Shown here: positions 8,941-18,851 of the stretch, piece after piece
Layout of the letters: each line of letters begins with the position of its first letter
Numbering within the stretch: the first letter of the stretch is position 1
NCBI GenBank assembly: GCA_014378195.1
Contig: JACMOC010000017.1
Coordinates: 62,001-126,000, forward strand
DNA length: 64,000 nucleotides
Source of the DNA: Oligoflexus sp.
GTDB taxonomy: Bacteria > Bdellovibrionota_B > Oligoflexia > Oligoflexales > Oligoflexaceae
Direction: 5' to 3'
Notes under the pieces: model-generated
Databases searched by the model: none
Seen by the model: the letters and a program-made list of their open reading frames with translations, nothing else
What the model was told of the DNA's origin: nothing
Made by a program: the position numbers and the translations under genes

Positions 8941-11900
8941 ATGAAAAAGATCAACGACGGTTTAACTCATTTCATTTATACAATTATTGTTTTGGCCGCA
9001 GTCGGCCTCACGGGATCGTGTACCAAACAATCGCGCTCGCCGAGCCTCGACGAAAATCCTCAGAGCGGAGCGTGTGCCGATCTCAACCTCGTGCGCGACG
9101 CCAGCTGGACATCGGGATTTGTGAAAGCATTTGTGAGCTGTTTGTCGGAAGGCAATCAAACCAGTCATGATAAGTTTGCTTTAACGCTTGGTGTTATCGA
9201 TAAGATAGGTTCCGACAGTTTTCAGGCAACGCTTGACCTTTTCAAGTGGGAAAGTAACGGAAAAGAACCTTTTCTCGGCATGGTCAGTAGTTTTTTAAAC
9301 CGTGGTGTGAGTGACGATTCCTCAAAAAGATGGCGAGACACGCAAGCCTTGCTTGCGGATACGAAGCCCTACGCTCTTATCAACCTCATGATTGAACTCA
9401 AAAAACGCGATCTCTTGAATCCACTGCTCGATGTCATGGAGTCGACAGATAATGCTCTGCCTCAAGGCTTTTTGGAAACAGGCGTTCGCCAGTTTCTGAG
9501 CGATAAAACCGTTCGTGCCGATGCGGAAGTTCTCGTTCGGGCGTTTCTTGCAGACGCGGAGACTTTTGATGCCATAAATCACTTTCTTACGCCGGAACGC
9601 AGAATCCTCAACGCGGATTGCGTAAGCGATCCCGCCTGTCCCTATAGCGGCGCCGGTGAAATGAAAAGCACCACCCAGCACTGGCTTGATTTCTGGTCAA
9701 GCCTTTCGCCTGAACGCAGGAATCACCTTGCTGCGGGCATGTCCGAACTTGTGAAGGGGACTTTGGAGCAGGACAATGATGCGGCCCTCGATCGTTCCAA
9801 TCGCCTCCTGGTTTTGGTGACCCAAGCTATCGCTCACTCAAAAAATTTCTATACGCAGGGCCACGAGGCTCTCGCCGTTCTTTTGGATACACCTATAACA
9901 GCTTATCAACCGTTTATGGAAGGCTTGAATCTCATCAAGGACAATCCCGTTTATCTCGACGCATTCCAAGAGAAAATGGGTTCAAGTAGCCTTCAGGATA
10001 TGATGGAGGAAATGCTTTGGAAAGGCGGTCAGCCCAAAGCCTGTTCACAGAAAATCGCAGGATTGAGTGAGGGTAATGACGAACCGAGCCGACGTGCGCT
10101 TCTCAATGAGCTTTTGAGACCCCAAGCTACCTGTGGCGGCAAAGTTCCCGTTTTGGTCGCGATGAGTGAGTGGCTCGGTTATGAGTGCCCCCAAAACACC
10201 TGCAGCATTTCGCTGATCGCCGATGCACCCCATGTTTCGTCCGAATACACTGCTTTTGCTGCCTATGTTTTTAAACATACGGCAGAGGTCCTTGCGAACG
10301 ATCCCTGGACCCTATACCGTCAAGGTGCATCCCGTCGCGACATCACTCAATCTATTTGGCAAGAAATCACGCGGGCGGGTCTTGCCTCATCTCTCGATTC
10401 ACCCCAATCATTGCTAACTTTCGAAACCCAGATGGCTGCGCATTATGCCGAATACCTTCCCGGCAACTGGCTCGAGTTAATCGTCAACCAAAACCTTCTC
10501 GAACTTTCCACGGTTGAACAAAGCTTCGCGGGTGTATTCCCTGACCGAAATCCGATCGAACAATGGTATTTCGCCGATTCCGATCCCCAATTTGCGCGCA
10601 TTATGTACGGCCTATATCCTCAAGGCCCTGCTGACCAAGCGCTCAACCGCCTCTTTAGACTCGATCAGGTTGAGAAAGATTGGTTTGTCTCCCATCCGAA
10701 ATCCAAGGTTACTCAGCGCGAGCTCGCACAGATAGTTGCCCCCTTGCGCTCGCTAAGCTCGGTGTTCCGTAGCCCTGCTGTGAGCTTCAAACCCGAAGCC
10801 GAAAAAATTGCCTTGCCCTGGTTAGGAAGTGCTAAAAACAGCCCCAGTTTTGGCAAAGACGGCCACGTGGAGAACGCCGGAGATGCGCTGAAGCTGTCTT
10901 TACTCTTCGACGATTCGGCAAACGGACTTAGCTTCAAGGCTCGGTATCTGGAACAACTTGGACTAGCGACGGCATCATTGCCCGTCGACGAGGCCGACGA
11001 GTTTCAGCGGTGGATGAAAGACGTCTGGTTGCCAGGCCGTATCGCAGTGCTTGATTCGGTGCCTGTCGCGGCCCCTGAACTGCCGACTAATCTCTTTGAT
11101 CGAACAGCTTTGAGTGTTCAGGAAGCCCGCACTTTGCCTTATTTTATGGGGACAGAATTTGCGATCGACATGAATAAGCTTCCCGCAGGTTCGGTCATCA
11201 ACTCGCTACCGGAAACCAACCTTAATCCCAAATCGCAGGCTCCCCGCACTCTAAGCGGCAGTGTCTCGCTCGGCGGGACCGAACACCCCTGGACCAGTTT
11301 CTGGCTCTTTCAAAACCAGGCCCTGGATGCCTCACATACTTCTCTGCAATCGCTCTTTGATGCCGTTGGTAGCGATGCGGCCGGTATTCAGACTGCGATG
11401 TCGCAAGCGACAACGGCGCCCATCCTTGTAAGCCAGGGCCTTTTGGATAGCAGTGATGCGGCTCGGCTTAACGATCACCAAAAACTGCTTCTTCAGCTTC
11501 ACCTCATGAGTCCTATTCTCGAAAATCGAGGGAAACAATACTTTGTCCCATCGATTGGCTTCGCGAATTATTGCCCCCAGAAATCGGGTGATCAGTGGAC
11601 GGGAACGGCCTGTCCTTTCCAGTACAATAGTTTTGCAAACTACCGCCGGTTCGTATCGGATCGGTTTGCAATGAGTCTTTGTACCGTACTCCCTATGCAA
11701 GACGAAGTTTTGCAGGCCATGGGCTTGACCGATTCCGCTGCGAGCGCGAGGAGTTTATGTGCCTCACACATCTCATCCACTCGATTGAGCAGCACTTGGC
11801 TACAGGCCAACCTCGTCCAAACGTTGCGCCTCGGTAAAAACCCGCGTCTTAAGGAAAACCTCAAAAATCTCCCCGGTGAATTGCGTTGGCTCAAGGCCCA

Positions 11901-13257
11901 GGACAATCACGGTCCAAAGCAGATCGTAAAAGCCTACCTTGGCCATGCGCCTATAGTTGATGGCAGAAGTTCGGCGAAAGTTCTCCAAAGGCTCGGCACC
12001 TACCAGGCGTTTTTCTCAGGCCTGCCGAGTGCTGGGTCGGTATGGATGCTTTACCTGAGTCACGACATAGGCCTTCGGGGTATTTCCGATAGCCTCAAAG
12101 CTCTGGGCAATAGTCCGGTGGGCACAAGTCGGGCCCCTATCCAGGATCTCCTCAATCTCGTCGCAAGGACATATGACGATGCCAAAGCGAAAAAACAAAA
12201 CACTCTATTATTTGGCATAAATCTTCTGACAGAATTTGCCAAAAATGAATATGCGCGTGAGACGCTCGTTCGTTTGCTCGGCAAGCCGTATGATCCATAT
12301 GCTGGTGTTTTGATCGGTTATACGCTTCCTCAGGCAGTTAAAGCCGGGATATTGCCTGATTTTACCTGGAGCAATTATGCGCCCTTGCGTGTTCTGCTCC
12401 AGTCCCAAAATCTGTATTTTCTCCAAGGTCTTGCCGATATCTATGATCGCGATACCCTCGACTGGCTCGATTATTGGACGAAAATTGTCGGCCGTTGGCC
12501 GTCGACCGATGTAATGGCGGCCGACGTTGAGCCTATGCTCCAATGGGCGCGCGCTTATTTGAAAAGCTCAGCAAATATGTCCCCAGCCGAGCTCAATCAC
12601 CTCCTCGTTATGCGGGATTGGAAGCTGCCGCTGGAAGCGGCCACGCGCGAATATCGTCTGCTGCGTGTTTCGCTCCTTGATCTTTCCAATAAATGGCATG
12701 ACGCCTTCTACTTTCAGAGCGAAGCGCTCTGTAAGGCGATCCTTGAATCGTTGCCCCGCCTTCTCTCGCTCAAGGATTCCTACGAGCTCGGCGGCGGAGA
12801 CAAACGTCTGATGGTCGATGCATTCCTCGGTATGATTCAAGGCCCGCTGAAACACGACGGTCTGGAAACAGCAGCATGGCTTGAGGATGAGCGCATGGGC
12901 TTTCGGGCTCCCTCCTTCATCGGTGCGGCTCTGCACGACACGGCTTGGCGTTCAAAGATCAATACGGCTGTAGACGGCTTGAGTCACACCTCACATAGCG
13001 AATGGGTTGACCTCAAGGCAGAGTGGGTTGTGATGGCTCCGCATTCCCATAAGCTCATCGATTACATGGCCAAAAATATCGTTTTGCATGGCGATAAGGC
13101 CCTTTATGAAAAACAAGGGCTTGAGAGTCTTTCGGTTGTGACGGGCGATGATGCTCGATGGCGCGACACTCAAACTCTCCTCGATTCGTGGCTCGACGAG
13201 GCAAGTGTTCTGGATCAATGGCAAACCCAAACCAAACAAGAGGCGCTCAACCGATGA
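8941..13257 (+). CDS. Giant lipoprotein of unknown function, 1438 residues
   Basis: The frame is open from 8860, but the ATG at 8941 starts a proper lipoprotein signal peptide (MKKINDG, hydrophobic core, lipobox LTGSC), so I place the start there; the ribosome site is weak. The mature protein is long, mostly helical-looking, with repeated Leu/Ala/Trp-rich segments, Cys pairs near residues 225, 365-395 and 860, and no motif I recognise. It could be a large solenoid. It overlaps the next giant lipoprotein gene by ATGA, so the two are co-translated and probably work together at the outer membrane. No function is assigned. Confidence 0.8.
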   Translation: MKKINDGLTHFIYTIIVLAAVGLTGSCTKQSRSPSLDENPQSGACADLNLVRDASWTSGFVKAFVSCLSEGNQTSHDKFALTLGVIDKIGSDSFQATLDLFKWESNGKEPFLGMVSSFLNRGVSDDSSKRWRDTQALLADTKPYALINLMIELKKRDLLNPLLDVMESTDNALPQGFLETGVRQFLSDKTVRADAEVLVRAFLADAETFDAINHFLTPERRILNADCVSDPACPYSGAGEMKSTTQHWLDFWSSLSPERRNHLAAGMSELVKGTLEQDNDAALDRSNRLLVLVTQAIAHSKNFYTQGHEALAVLLDTPITAYQPFMEGLNLIKDNPVYLDAFQEKMGSSSLQDMMEEMLWKGGQPKACSQKIAGLSEGNDEPSRRALLNELLRPQATCGGKVPVLVAMSEWLGYECPQNTCSISLIADAPHVSSEYTAFAAYVFKHTAEVLANDPWTLYRQGASRRDITQSIWQEITRAGLASSLDSPQSLLTFETQMAAHYAEYLPGNWLELIVNQNLLELSTVEQSFAGVFPDRNPIEQWYFADSDPQFARIMYGLYPQGPADQALNRLFRLDQVEKDWFVSHPKSKVTQRELAQIVAPLRSLSSVFRSPAVSFKPEAEKIALPWLGSAKNSPSFGKDGHVENAGDALKLSLLFDDSANGLSFKARYLEQLGLATASLPVDEADEFQRWMKDVWLPGRIAVLDSVPVAAPELPTNLFDRTALSVQEARTLPYFMGTEFAIDMNKLPAGSVINSLPETNLNPKSQAPRTLSGSVSLGGTEHPWTSFWLFQNQALDASHTSLQSLFDAVGSDAAGIQTAMSQATTAPILVSQGLLDSSDAARLNDHQKLLLQLHLMSPILENRGKQYFVPSIGFANYCPQKSGDQWTGTACPFQYNSFANYRRFVSDRFAMSLCTVLPMQDEVLQAMGLTDSAASARSLCASHISSTRLSSTWLQANLVQTLRLGKNPRLKENLKNLPGELRWLKAQDNHGPKQIVKAYLGHAPIVDGRSSAKVLQRLGTYQAFFSGLPSAGSVWMLYLSHDIGLRGISDSLKALGNSPVGTSRAPIQDLLNLVARTYDDAKAKKQNTLLFGINLLTEFAKNEYARETLVRLLGKPYDPYAGVLIGYTLPQAVKAGILPDFTWSNYAPLRVLLQSQNLYFLQGLADIYDRDTLDWLDYWTKIVGRWPSTDVMAADVEPMLQWARAYLKSSANMSPAELNHLLVMRDWKLPLEAATREYRLLRVSLLDLSNKWHDAFYFQSEALCKAILESLPRLLSLKDSYELGGGDKRLMVDAFLGMIQGPLKHDGLETAAWLEDERMGFRAPSFIGAALHDTAWRSKINTAVDGLSHTSHSEWVDLKAEWVVMAPHSHKLIDYMAKNIVLHGDKALYEKQGLESLSVVTGDDARWRDTQTLLDSWLDEASVLDQWQTQTKQEALNR

Positions 13258-16200
13258 AAACTTACTTCAGAATAGCAGGTCTCGTCGGCACTCTAGCACT
13301 TACGTTTTCGTGTGGTGGCGGGGGTTCCTCAAAACTCCCAACCGTGCAAGATCCTCGAAACGGTACCAGCAATGCAGATCCTAAGAATGGAAATCTGCCA
13401 GTCAACGACGCGCCGACCCCGGGTTCGTCTGCGACCGGTGCGCCCGTGGCGGCAGGAACCTCGGTTTCCAATCCATCCGTTCCTGATGCGATTAAAACCG
13501 TCGCAGATATTCATATCGATATTAACAGTGCTCTTGAAATAAGCAGTAAACGTTGCACCGACGGCAACTTCGGTCGGGGCAATCTCGAAGCCTGCGTCGC
13601 TGGTGACAGTGTAATTTCGCGTTTTGATTCGCTGACTCTACAATTCTCGATGACGCGGGCTGTGGGCCGCGTACCCGAAGAAATGTTGAGAAAACTCCTT
13701 GAAAACAACTTCGCGTTTACCGACCCGAGCGGAACGAAAATCGAAGGGCGATTTGTCTGGAAAGATCTGCGAACCCTTATTTTTGATCCTATCGTTGAGC
13801 TCAAGCCGAATAGCAAATACCATTTGAGCATCGCCTCCAAAGCTAAGGATGCCAATCGCCCTCGCTCCAATCAAGGCCGTATACTCACACCTTTCGCCTT
13901 TGATTTTGAAACGCAATCGGCGTTTTCCATGAGTCATATGCTCAATGGCAAGGCGCTCCCTAGTGATCGAGGACTGAGTCTTGATTCCCGTCAAAATCAG
14001 ATTCTTAAGATATCGAGTCACATGGAGAGCGTCATGCTCGCCAAAACGGTGACAGTTCACAAGCTTGGATTAAAAAAAGAAACTGTGCTTTGTGATGGAA
14101 ACTGCCGTGATGAAGTCTTGACCTATAGCCTGACGGGCGATCTTCTCCCGCAGTCGGGCCTCAATAGTTACGAATACAAGATACGCGGATCAAAAGGTGA
14201 GGAGATTTATCGCCACTTCTCCTTTGCATGGGGTGAGATCAATACCAAACCCGATCAGGCAATTGAAGGGGGCGTCTATGCTGCTGTCGATCGCGAGGAT
14301 GGCCTGAAGGCCCTCTCGAAACTCGTAGGCAACTACGCTGCGGGCCGTTTTACCATGGACTACCGTGATGCTGGGGGAGCCGTTCACCCAAAACAATCCT
14401 TTAATGACATTATTCGATTTAAACGAACTTTCTACCGTACAGGCGTCCCGGGACCCTGTGACGCGCGCGCGCCTGTTGATTTCGAATATCTGCAGAACCT
14501 TGGTCCTTATTGTGGACTCGCCGTCTCCGGAAAGACAGGCGTTTTAGGGGGCGTTCTGGGTCAAGTCGCCTATAAGGCTGTCACGGATATATATGTGACC
14601 GATATGCAGGTTGTCCAAGAAGACGGCAACGTGGAAGCCGCTATGATCCCCGAACATGAGAATATGCGCATGCATTTGGGCGTGAAGAAATTTCACGGTC
14701 GCCTTCATATCGTTTTGAAGATCAATGAAGCCAAATATTTCAATGCGATTCCAGTCCCAGGAGCGACGGGATATTTCTATTACGATACAGATTTTGAACT
14801 CAACGGCCCCATGCGGGATACCATTGCAAAAACAGACATCACGGTCGAGAACGGCCGTCTGAAACTGAAAATTCGAGGGTCTGATGCTTTTGATTTGAAA
14901 CAATCCATTCAAGGTGATGAAAATACTGCGACGTATTTCAACACGCAATTATGGATACAAAACGTGACGGTAGCTCCGGTGACTCCGATCGATGAGCGAA
15001 AGGGCCTTTATGCTAAGCTCGTGAATACCGTTGTCAACCAGGCTGTAAACAGTCAGGTCGATAGTTTTAAGCCGCAGATCGTCAACGGCGTGGCCCGCGA
15101 CATCCTCCAAATCGTGGCGCCGAATGCGTTGAATACTCTGGTCGAGCAGTTGAAAACCGGGCTTCAGATGTTTCTGCCGTCGCATATGCCGGATCCTATC
15201 GATACGTCTAAGATAAATGTATCAGGACAACTCGGTAAATCGATTGGGCTCTCTGTGCACGAGGACAATAGCTATCTGACGGCGGCTATGCAGGTCTCGC
15301 TCAAGTCCATCGTCCAAAACCCTTTGAACCGTCCTCAGATGCTGGAAGGGGCGAGAGGATTCATACAAACGCCCAATGCGCAGCGCGCACCATCTCCGCT
15401 GACGGCAGGTGATAATTTTGGGAATGGAAGCCTTTTGGCTGTCAGCATCGATGTCGTGAACCAAACCCTCTATGATATCTGGAAACAAGGGATGATCGGT
15501 CTGCGGATCGACAATGCCTTTGTCAATAAGATCGAGAAGTTTGCCGTGTTTGACCCTCAAAACCAAGCCAACGGCAAAGAGATTCTGCTCGCAGGCTTTT
15601 TGCCCAAATTGATGGGGAGTGATATTTCCCGCATGTCGGGCAAAGATCTCGCCGGCAAGTCTGTGACGATGGAAAAAAGCGATACGATTTCCATTGGAGT
15701 TGATGCTCGACTTCCCCCTTTTCTTAAAGTGAAAAAAGAGCCGCGTTCCGATGGAAAAGACAACCTTCATTTTGCTTTGGGACTTTCGGATGTTTTGATG
15801 ACGATCGAAGGTCAGCATAACAATCAACGTTATGCGATTGCAAAAATACGCGTTTCAACGACGGCCGATAGTGTATTGAAATTTGTCCCCTACCAAAATC
15901 CCATGCGTCACCCGGAATTCAGTGGGTTAGGGGCTTTGAGCGTCGCCGTTTCCAAAGATCCGGTCGGCCTTGATTATATGGTTGAAGTGATCGAATCACC
16001 GGATGCCAATTCCTTTGCTATTGATTCCAACAAACTTCGCACGACTATCAATGACATGGTCGACCGACTCTTCATCCCGCTCTTGAACGATGGTCTGAGG
16101 GAAGTGCCCCTGACCGGACTCCGAACCTGCGGTGTGGAACTGGATGCGAGCAATATGGAGTTCATGCCGCTGCCTCATACGGATGCAACGCCTTTCCTTT

Positions 16201-17120
16201 TGCTTAAAGCGCCTTTGAAAAACTACGAATTCTCGGGACATTGTGATCTGATGCCTGACTTGACGAGTCCATTGCCTCCTCTTCCCGACCTTCCCGATGC
16301 CCCGCCCACTCCTCCGGCAACAGGCGGAGGAGTGGGCGGGGGCAGCGCTGGGAATGCAACTCATGTTGATTTGAATGTCAACTTTGCAGCGATTCCGTGG
16401 ACCTTAAACGGTAAAGGCAAGGCACCAGACCTGGACGAAGAATGCAAAACCCAGGTGTTTTTTGATGTGTCCTGTGCTGTTGCGTCGGTTGAATACGAAA
16501 TGGAAAATGGTGTTGTTAAAAAAGATGAACGTGGTCGTCCGATTTATAATTACACGCACATAAAACTTGCAACACTCGTTCCGAAAAGCGCTTATGCCCT
16601 GCGTGGGCCGGCACCTTCGATCGAAGCCCAGTTTTTTGATTTCGCACGCTGGCCTGAATATGTTCAAGGTGCCGAAGACAACATTATCTTCAAAGACTCG
16701 ATTGCTATGGGGGATGTTGATACCCAATACGGACAGTTCAAACGCGCATATGTGGATTTTGCGACCAACTCACCAAAAGCTTCGGGATTTATCCCGATTC
16801 GGAACGTGACTTATCATCGTATTCTTGCAACGCCGTTTGATGGAGCTGAAGTCAGCACAGAGTTTTTCGTCGACACGAGCCCCAGCGTTTCAGTCCCCGA
16901 CGGAAAAGCGCCCTTAAAAGGTGCAGAGGGACTCGATTATCAGGTTGGCAACATCCACATCTATGATTGTGGCAAACTCGGCTGGTGTGGCGACTCGGGT
17001 CAGTGGTTGGTCTTTTATGATTCCAAATTGCGTCCGCAGGACAAGAGTATTCCCGAGGACGTGGTGCCATACCTTAAAGCCGGTTTGAACGCTATTATTG
17101 CTGGCATGTTTCCACTCTAA
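13254..17120 (+). CDS. Giant lipoprotein with Ig-like N-terminal domain, 1288 residues
   Basis: The start is the ATG overlapping the stop of the upstream gene (ATGA), which gives a lipoprotein signal with lipobox LTFSC; the frame is open 96 bases further upstream but without a signal peptide. After a low-complexity Gly/Ser/Pro/Asn linker, residues of about 75-220 (LTLQFSMTRAVG, LIFDPIVELKPNSKYHLSI) resemble an SbsA/Big_5-type Ig-like domain. The long rest contains many short beta-rich segments, a Pro-rich spacer near residue 1010 and several Cys pairs. A role with the upstream lipoprotein in an envelope complex is inferred from coupling alone. A terminator follows. Confidence 0.8.
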   Translation: MKTYFRIAGLVGTLALTFSCGGGGSSKLPTVQDPRNGTSNADPKNGNLPVNDAPTPGSSATGAPVAAGTSVSNPSVPDAIKTVADIHIDINSALEISSKRCTDGNFGRGNLEACVAGDSVISRFDSLTLQFSMTRAVGRVPEEMLRKLLENNFAFTDPSGTKIEGRFVWKDLRTLIFDPIVELKPNSKYHLSIASKAKDANRPRSNQGRILTPFAFDFETQSAFSMSHMLNGKALPSDRGLSLDSRQNQILKISSHMESVMLAKTVTVHKLGLKKETVLCDGNCRDEVLTYSLTGDLLPQSGLNSYEYKIRGSKGEEIYRHFSFAWGEINTKPDQAIEGGVYAAVDREDGLKALSKLVGNYAAGRFTMDYRDAGGAVHPKQSFNDIIRFKRTFYRTGVPGPCDARAPVDFEYLQNLGPYCGLAVSGKTGVLGGVLGQVAYKAVTDIYVTDMQVVQEDGNVEAAMIPEHENMRMHLGVKKFHGRLHIVLKINEAKYFNAIPVPGATGYFYYDTDFELNGPMRDTIAKTDITVENGRLKLKIRGSDAFDLKQSIQGDENTATYFNTQLWIQNVTVAPVTPIDERKGLYAKLVNTVVNQAVNSQVDSFKPQIVNGVARDILQIVAPNALNTLVEQLKTGLQMFLPSHMPDPIDTSKINVSGQLGKSIGLSVHEDNSYLTAAMQVSLKSIVQNPLNRPQMLEGARGFIQTPNAQRAPSPLTAGDNFGNGSLLAVSIDVVNQTLYDIWKQGMIGLRIDNAFVNKIEKFAVFDPQNQANGKEILLAGFLPKLMGSDISRMSGKDLAGKSVTMEKSDTISIGVDARLPPFLKVKKEPRSDGKDNLHFALGLSDVLMTIEGQHNNQRYAIAKIRVSTTADSVLKFVPYQNPMRHPEFSGLGALSVAVSKDPVGLDYMVEVIESPDANSFAIDSNKLRTTINDMVDRLFIPLLNDGLREVPLTGLRTCGVELDASNMEFMPLPHTDATPFLLLKAPLKNYEFSGHCDLMPDLTSPLPPLPDLPDAPPTPPATGGGVGGGSAGNATHVDLNVNFAAIPWTLNGKGKAPDLDEECKTQVFFDVSCAVASVEYEMENGVVKKDERGRPIYNYTHIKLATLVPKSAYALRGPAPSIEAQFFDFARWPEYVQGAEDNIIFKDSIAMGDVDTQYGQFKRAYVDFATNSPKASGFIPIRNVTYHRILATPFDGAEVSTEFFVDTSPSVSVPDGKAPLKGAEGLDYQVGNIHIYDCGKLGWCGDSGQWLVFYDSKLRPQDKSIPEDVVPYLKAGLNAIIAGMFPL

Positions 17121-17146
17121 GCTTTCAGACCCTACAAACCTCCAAA

Positions 17147-17178
17147 ACCGTTCTCAGCCTCTGAGAACGGTCTTTTTT
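17147..17178 (+). terminator. Intrinsic terminator after the giant lipoprotein operon
   Basis: A perfect 11-bp stem, ACCGTTCTCAG/CTGAGAACGGT, with loop CCT, followed by CTTTTTT. Confidence 0.95.
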
Positions 17179-17271
17179 CGTTCGCAACAATGTCCATGGC
17201 GCATCGCAAAACCTTAAGGCTAAACCTAAGCTTTCGGACTTGTCCCAATGCCTTACACTTGGAGTGGCCTC

Positions 17272-17847
17272 ATGCGATTGTGTACTTTTTTCGTTTCCGG
17301 CGGTGATCCGCTCTCGTCTTTTCGAAGATCGTTTTTTAGGATGGGGCTGGTCGTTGGGCTCGTCGCGGCACCCCGGCCCTGTTTCCCAAAAAGCCTCATG
17401 CCTAAGAGGCATACAATGAAGGTGCCAATGACGCTTCCTCACGATCGTATTCATCTAGACTTAGGTTCTGACTCAATTCTTGCCCCCAAATCAGTCCTGG
17501 ACGCTGCACTTCATGCTCTTGTGACGCCAGATGAGGAGCCAGAGTCGCCTATGACTACCGCGCTATTCATTTTAAGAGAGACAAGGTCCGGGTGGCAGTC
17601 TTTAACGAAGGAGGACCAACTCGAACAGGCTCGGCTTTACCTCGGCAGCCGTTTTAATCGTGACTCTACGCAAATGGTGCTTTTAGAGAAAGGCTTGGAG
17701 AGTAGGGGCTTTGTTCCGGAGAGAGGGGAAGATCCAGATCGGTCCTGGATCTTCTCGCTGGTAATGCCTGCTTTATCGGACCACGTGTATTGGGTCGTGG
17801 TTTCACGTGATCCCAAACACAGCGCCTATGTGTACGGATTTAATTAA
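17272..17847 (+). CDS. Hypothetical protein, 191 residues
   Basis: I choose the ATG at 17272 because GGAG lies seven bases upstream; an in-frame ATG at 17248 lacks a ribosome site. The first 40 residues contain a basic stretch and a short hydrophobic segment (MGLVVGLVAA) that could be a poor signal or a membrane helix. The remainder is soluble-looking and mixed, ending in an aromatic segment (VYWVVVSRD, YVYGFN). I recognise no family. It is convergent with the response-regulator gene, with 22 bases between the stops. Confidence 0.6.
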   Translation: MRLCTFFVSGGDPLSSFRRSFFRMGLVVGLVAAPRPCFPKSLMPKRHTMKVPMTLPHDRIHLDLGSDSILAPKSVLDAALHALVTPDEEPESPMTTALFILRETRSGWQSLTKEDQLEQARLYLGSRFNRDSTQMVLLEKGLESRGFVPERGEDPDRSWIFSLVMPALSDHVYWVVVSRDPKHSAYVYGFN

Positions 17848-17869
17848 GCTGGGGTTAGTGCGGACTGTT

Positions 17870-18640
17870 TTAATCCAGTTTACCTTCGCTCATGACCATC
17901 ATTGTGTCAGTGCTGGGATTGTCAATCGGCATGGCTTCCTTGATGAGGTCCAGGTTTTGCAAACGATAACCTACGCCAGGCTCAGTCAAAATTAGGCGAG
18001 GCTTGTTAATATCGTTTTCGAGTTTCTGACGCAGGTGGCCTACGTAAACGCGAAGGTACTGAATGTGCTCGACTGATTTCGGTCCCCAGACTTCACTGAG
18101 GATTTGGTTGTGAGTCAAGACTTTGCCGCGATGACGAATCAGAACTTTGAGGAGTTCAAATTCCGTCACAGTGAGCTTAATCTCTCGATCTCCGAGTGTG
18201 ACGCGTCGTGAAGAGAGATCCACTCTCAAATCGCCGGACGTATAGATGGGGCTCGTCTGATTCGCTTGATTGTTTTTGAGCGCAAGACGCAGGCGCGCAA
18301 GCAATTCACCGAGGTGAAAGGGTTTGCGAACATAATCATGGGCACCTGAGTCGAGAGCCGCGACTATGGACTCTTCGTCGTCACGCACAGAAAGAACGAT
18401 AATGGGGCCCTGGTACCACGATTTTAAGGTGCTTAACACCTCAAGACCATCCATATCCGGTAGACCCAGGTCCAAAATAATGGCATCTGGATTGAGTTGG
18501 CTACTCAGCTCGATGCCTTGTTTGCCAGTTTCAGCCGAATGGACATCATAACCATGCGGGCTCAAAGTTACTTGTGTGAAGCGACGAACCTGCAACTCAT
18601 CATCAATGACTAGAAGTGTATAGTTCTTCGACTTACTCAT
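17870..18640 (-). CDS. kdpE: OmpR-family response regulator, KdpE-like
   Basis: A DNA-binding response regulator of 256 residues. The receiver domain has the acidic pair D13/D14, the phosphorylatable Asp D57 (ILDLGLPDMDG), and the VRKPF switch lysine; a winged-helix OmpR-type domain follows (VTEFELLKVLIRHRGKVLTH, then LRVYVGHLRQKLE). The overall sequence is closest to KdpE regulators of potassium transport. No kdpD or kdpFABC lies nearby, so it is an orphan here; the divergent neighbour is a broken kup K+ transporter, consistent with a potassium theme. The start follows AGGAGG. A short Met/Asp-rich C-terminal extension follows the winged helix. Confidence 0.85.
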   Translation of the reverse strand: MSKSKNYTLLVIDDELQVRRFTQVTLSPHGYDVHSAETGKQGIELSSQLNPDAIILDLGLPDMDGLEVLSTLKSWYQGPIIVLSVRDDEESIVAALDSGAHDYVRKPFHLGELLARLRLALKNNQANQTSPIYTSGDLRVDLSSRRVTLGDREIKLTVTEFELLKVLIRHRGKVLTHNQILSEVWGPKSVEHIQYLRVYVGHLRQKLENDINKPRLILTEPGVGYRLQNLDLIKEAMPIDNPSTDTMMVMSEGKLD

Positions 18641-18851
18641 TCAATCCTCCTCGATACGTCCAGAATACGGGTAATTCATTCGTTTCGTCGGCAGCTCAAT
18701 CATGAAATAAAGGCAAGGAAGATTAAGCGATAACCCACGAACACAACCGTATTAGCTGCGTGGTCCAATTGCCTTATCATTTAGACCTAACATTATAGCT
18801 TAAACAATCCATGCGTTGGGATAAATTCGTCATAAATAAGAGTATGTTGTA

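Noticed and set aside
15222..15827. A 201-codon leftward frame inside the second giant lipoprotein
   Set aside because: Antisense shadow with no start signal and no recognisable sequence.
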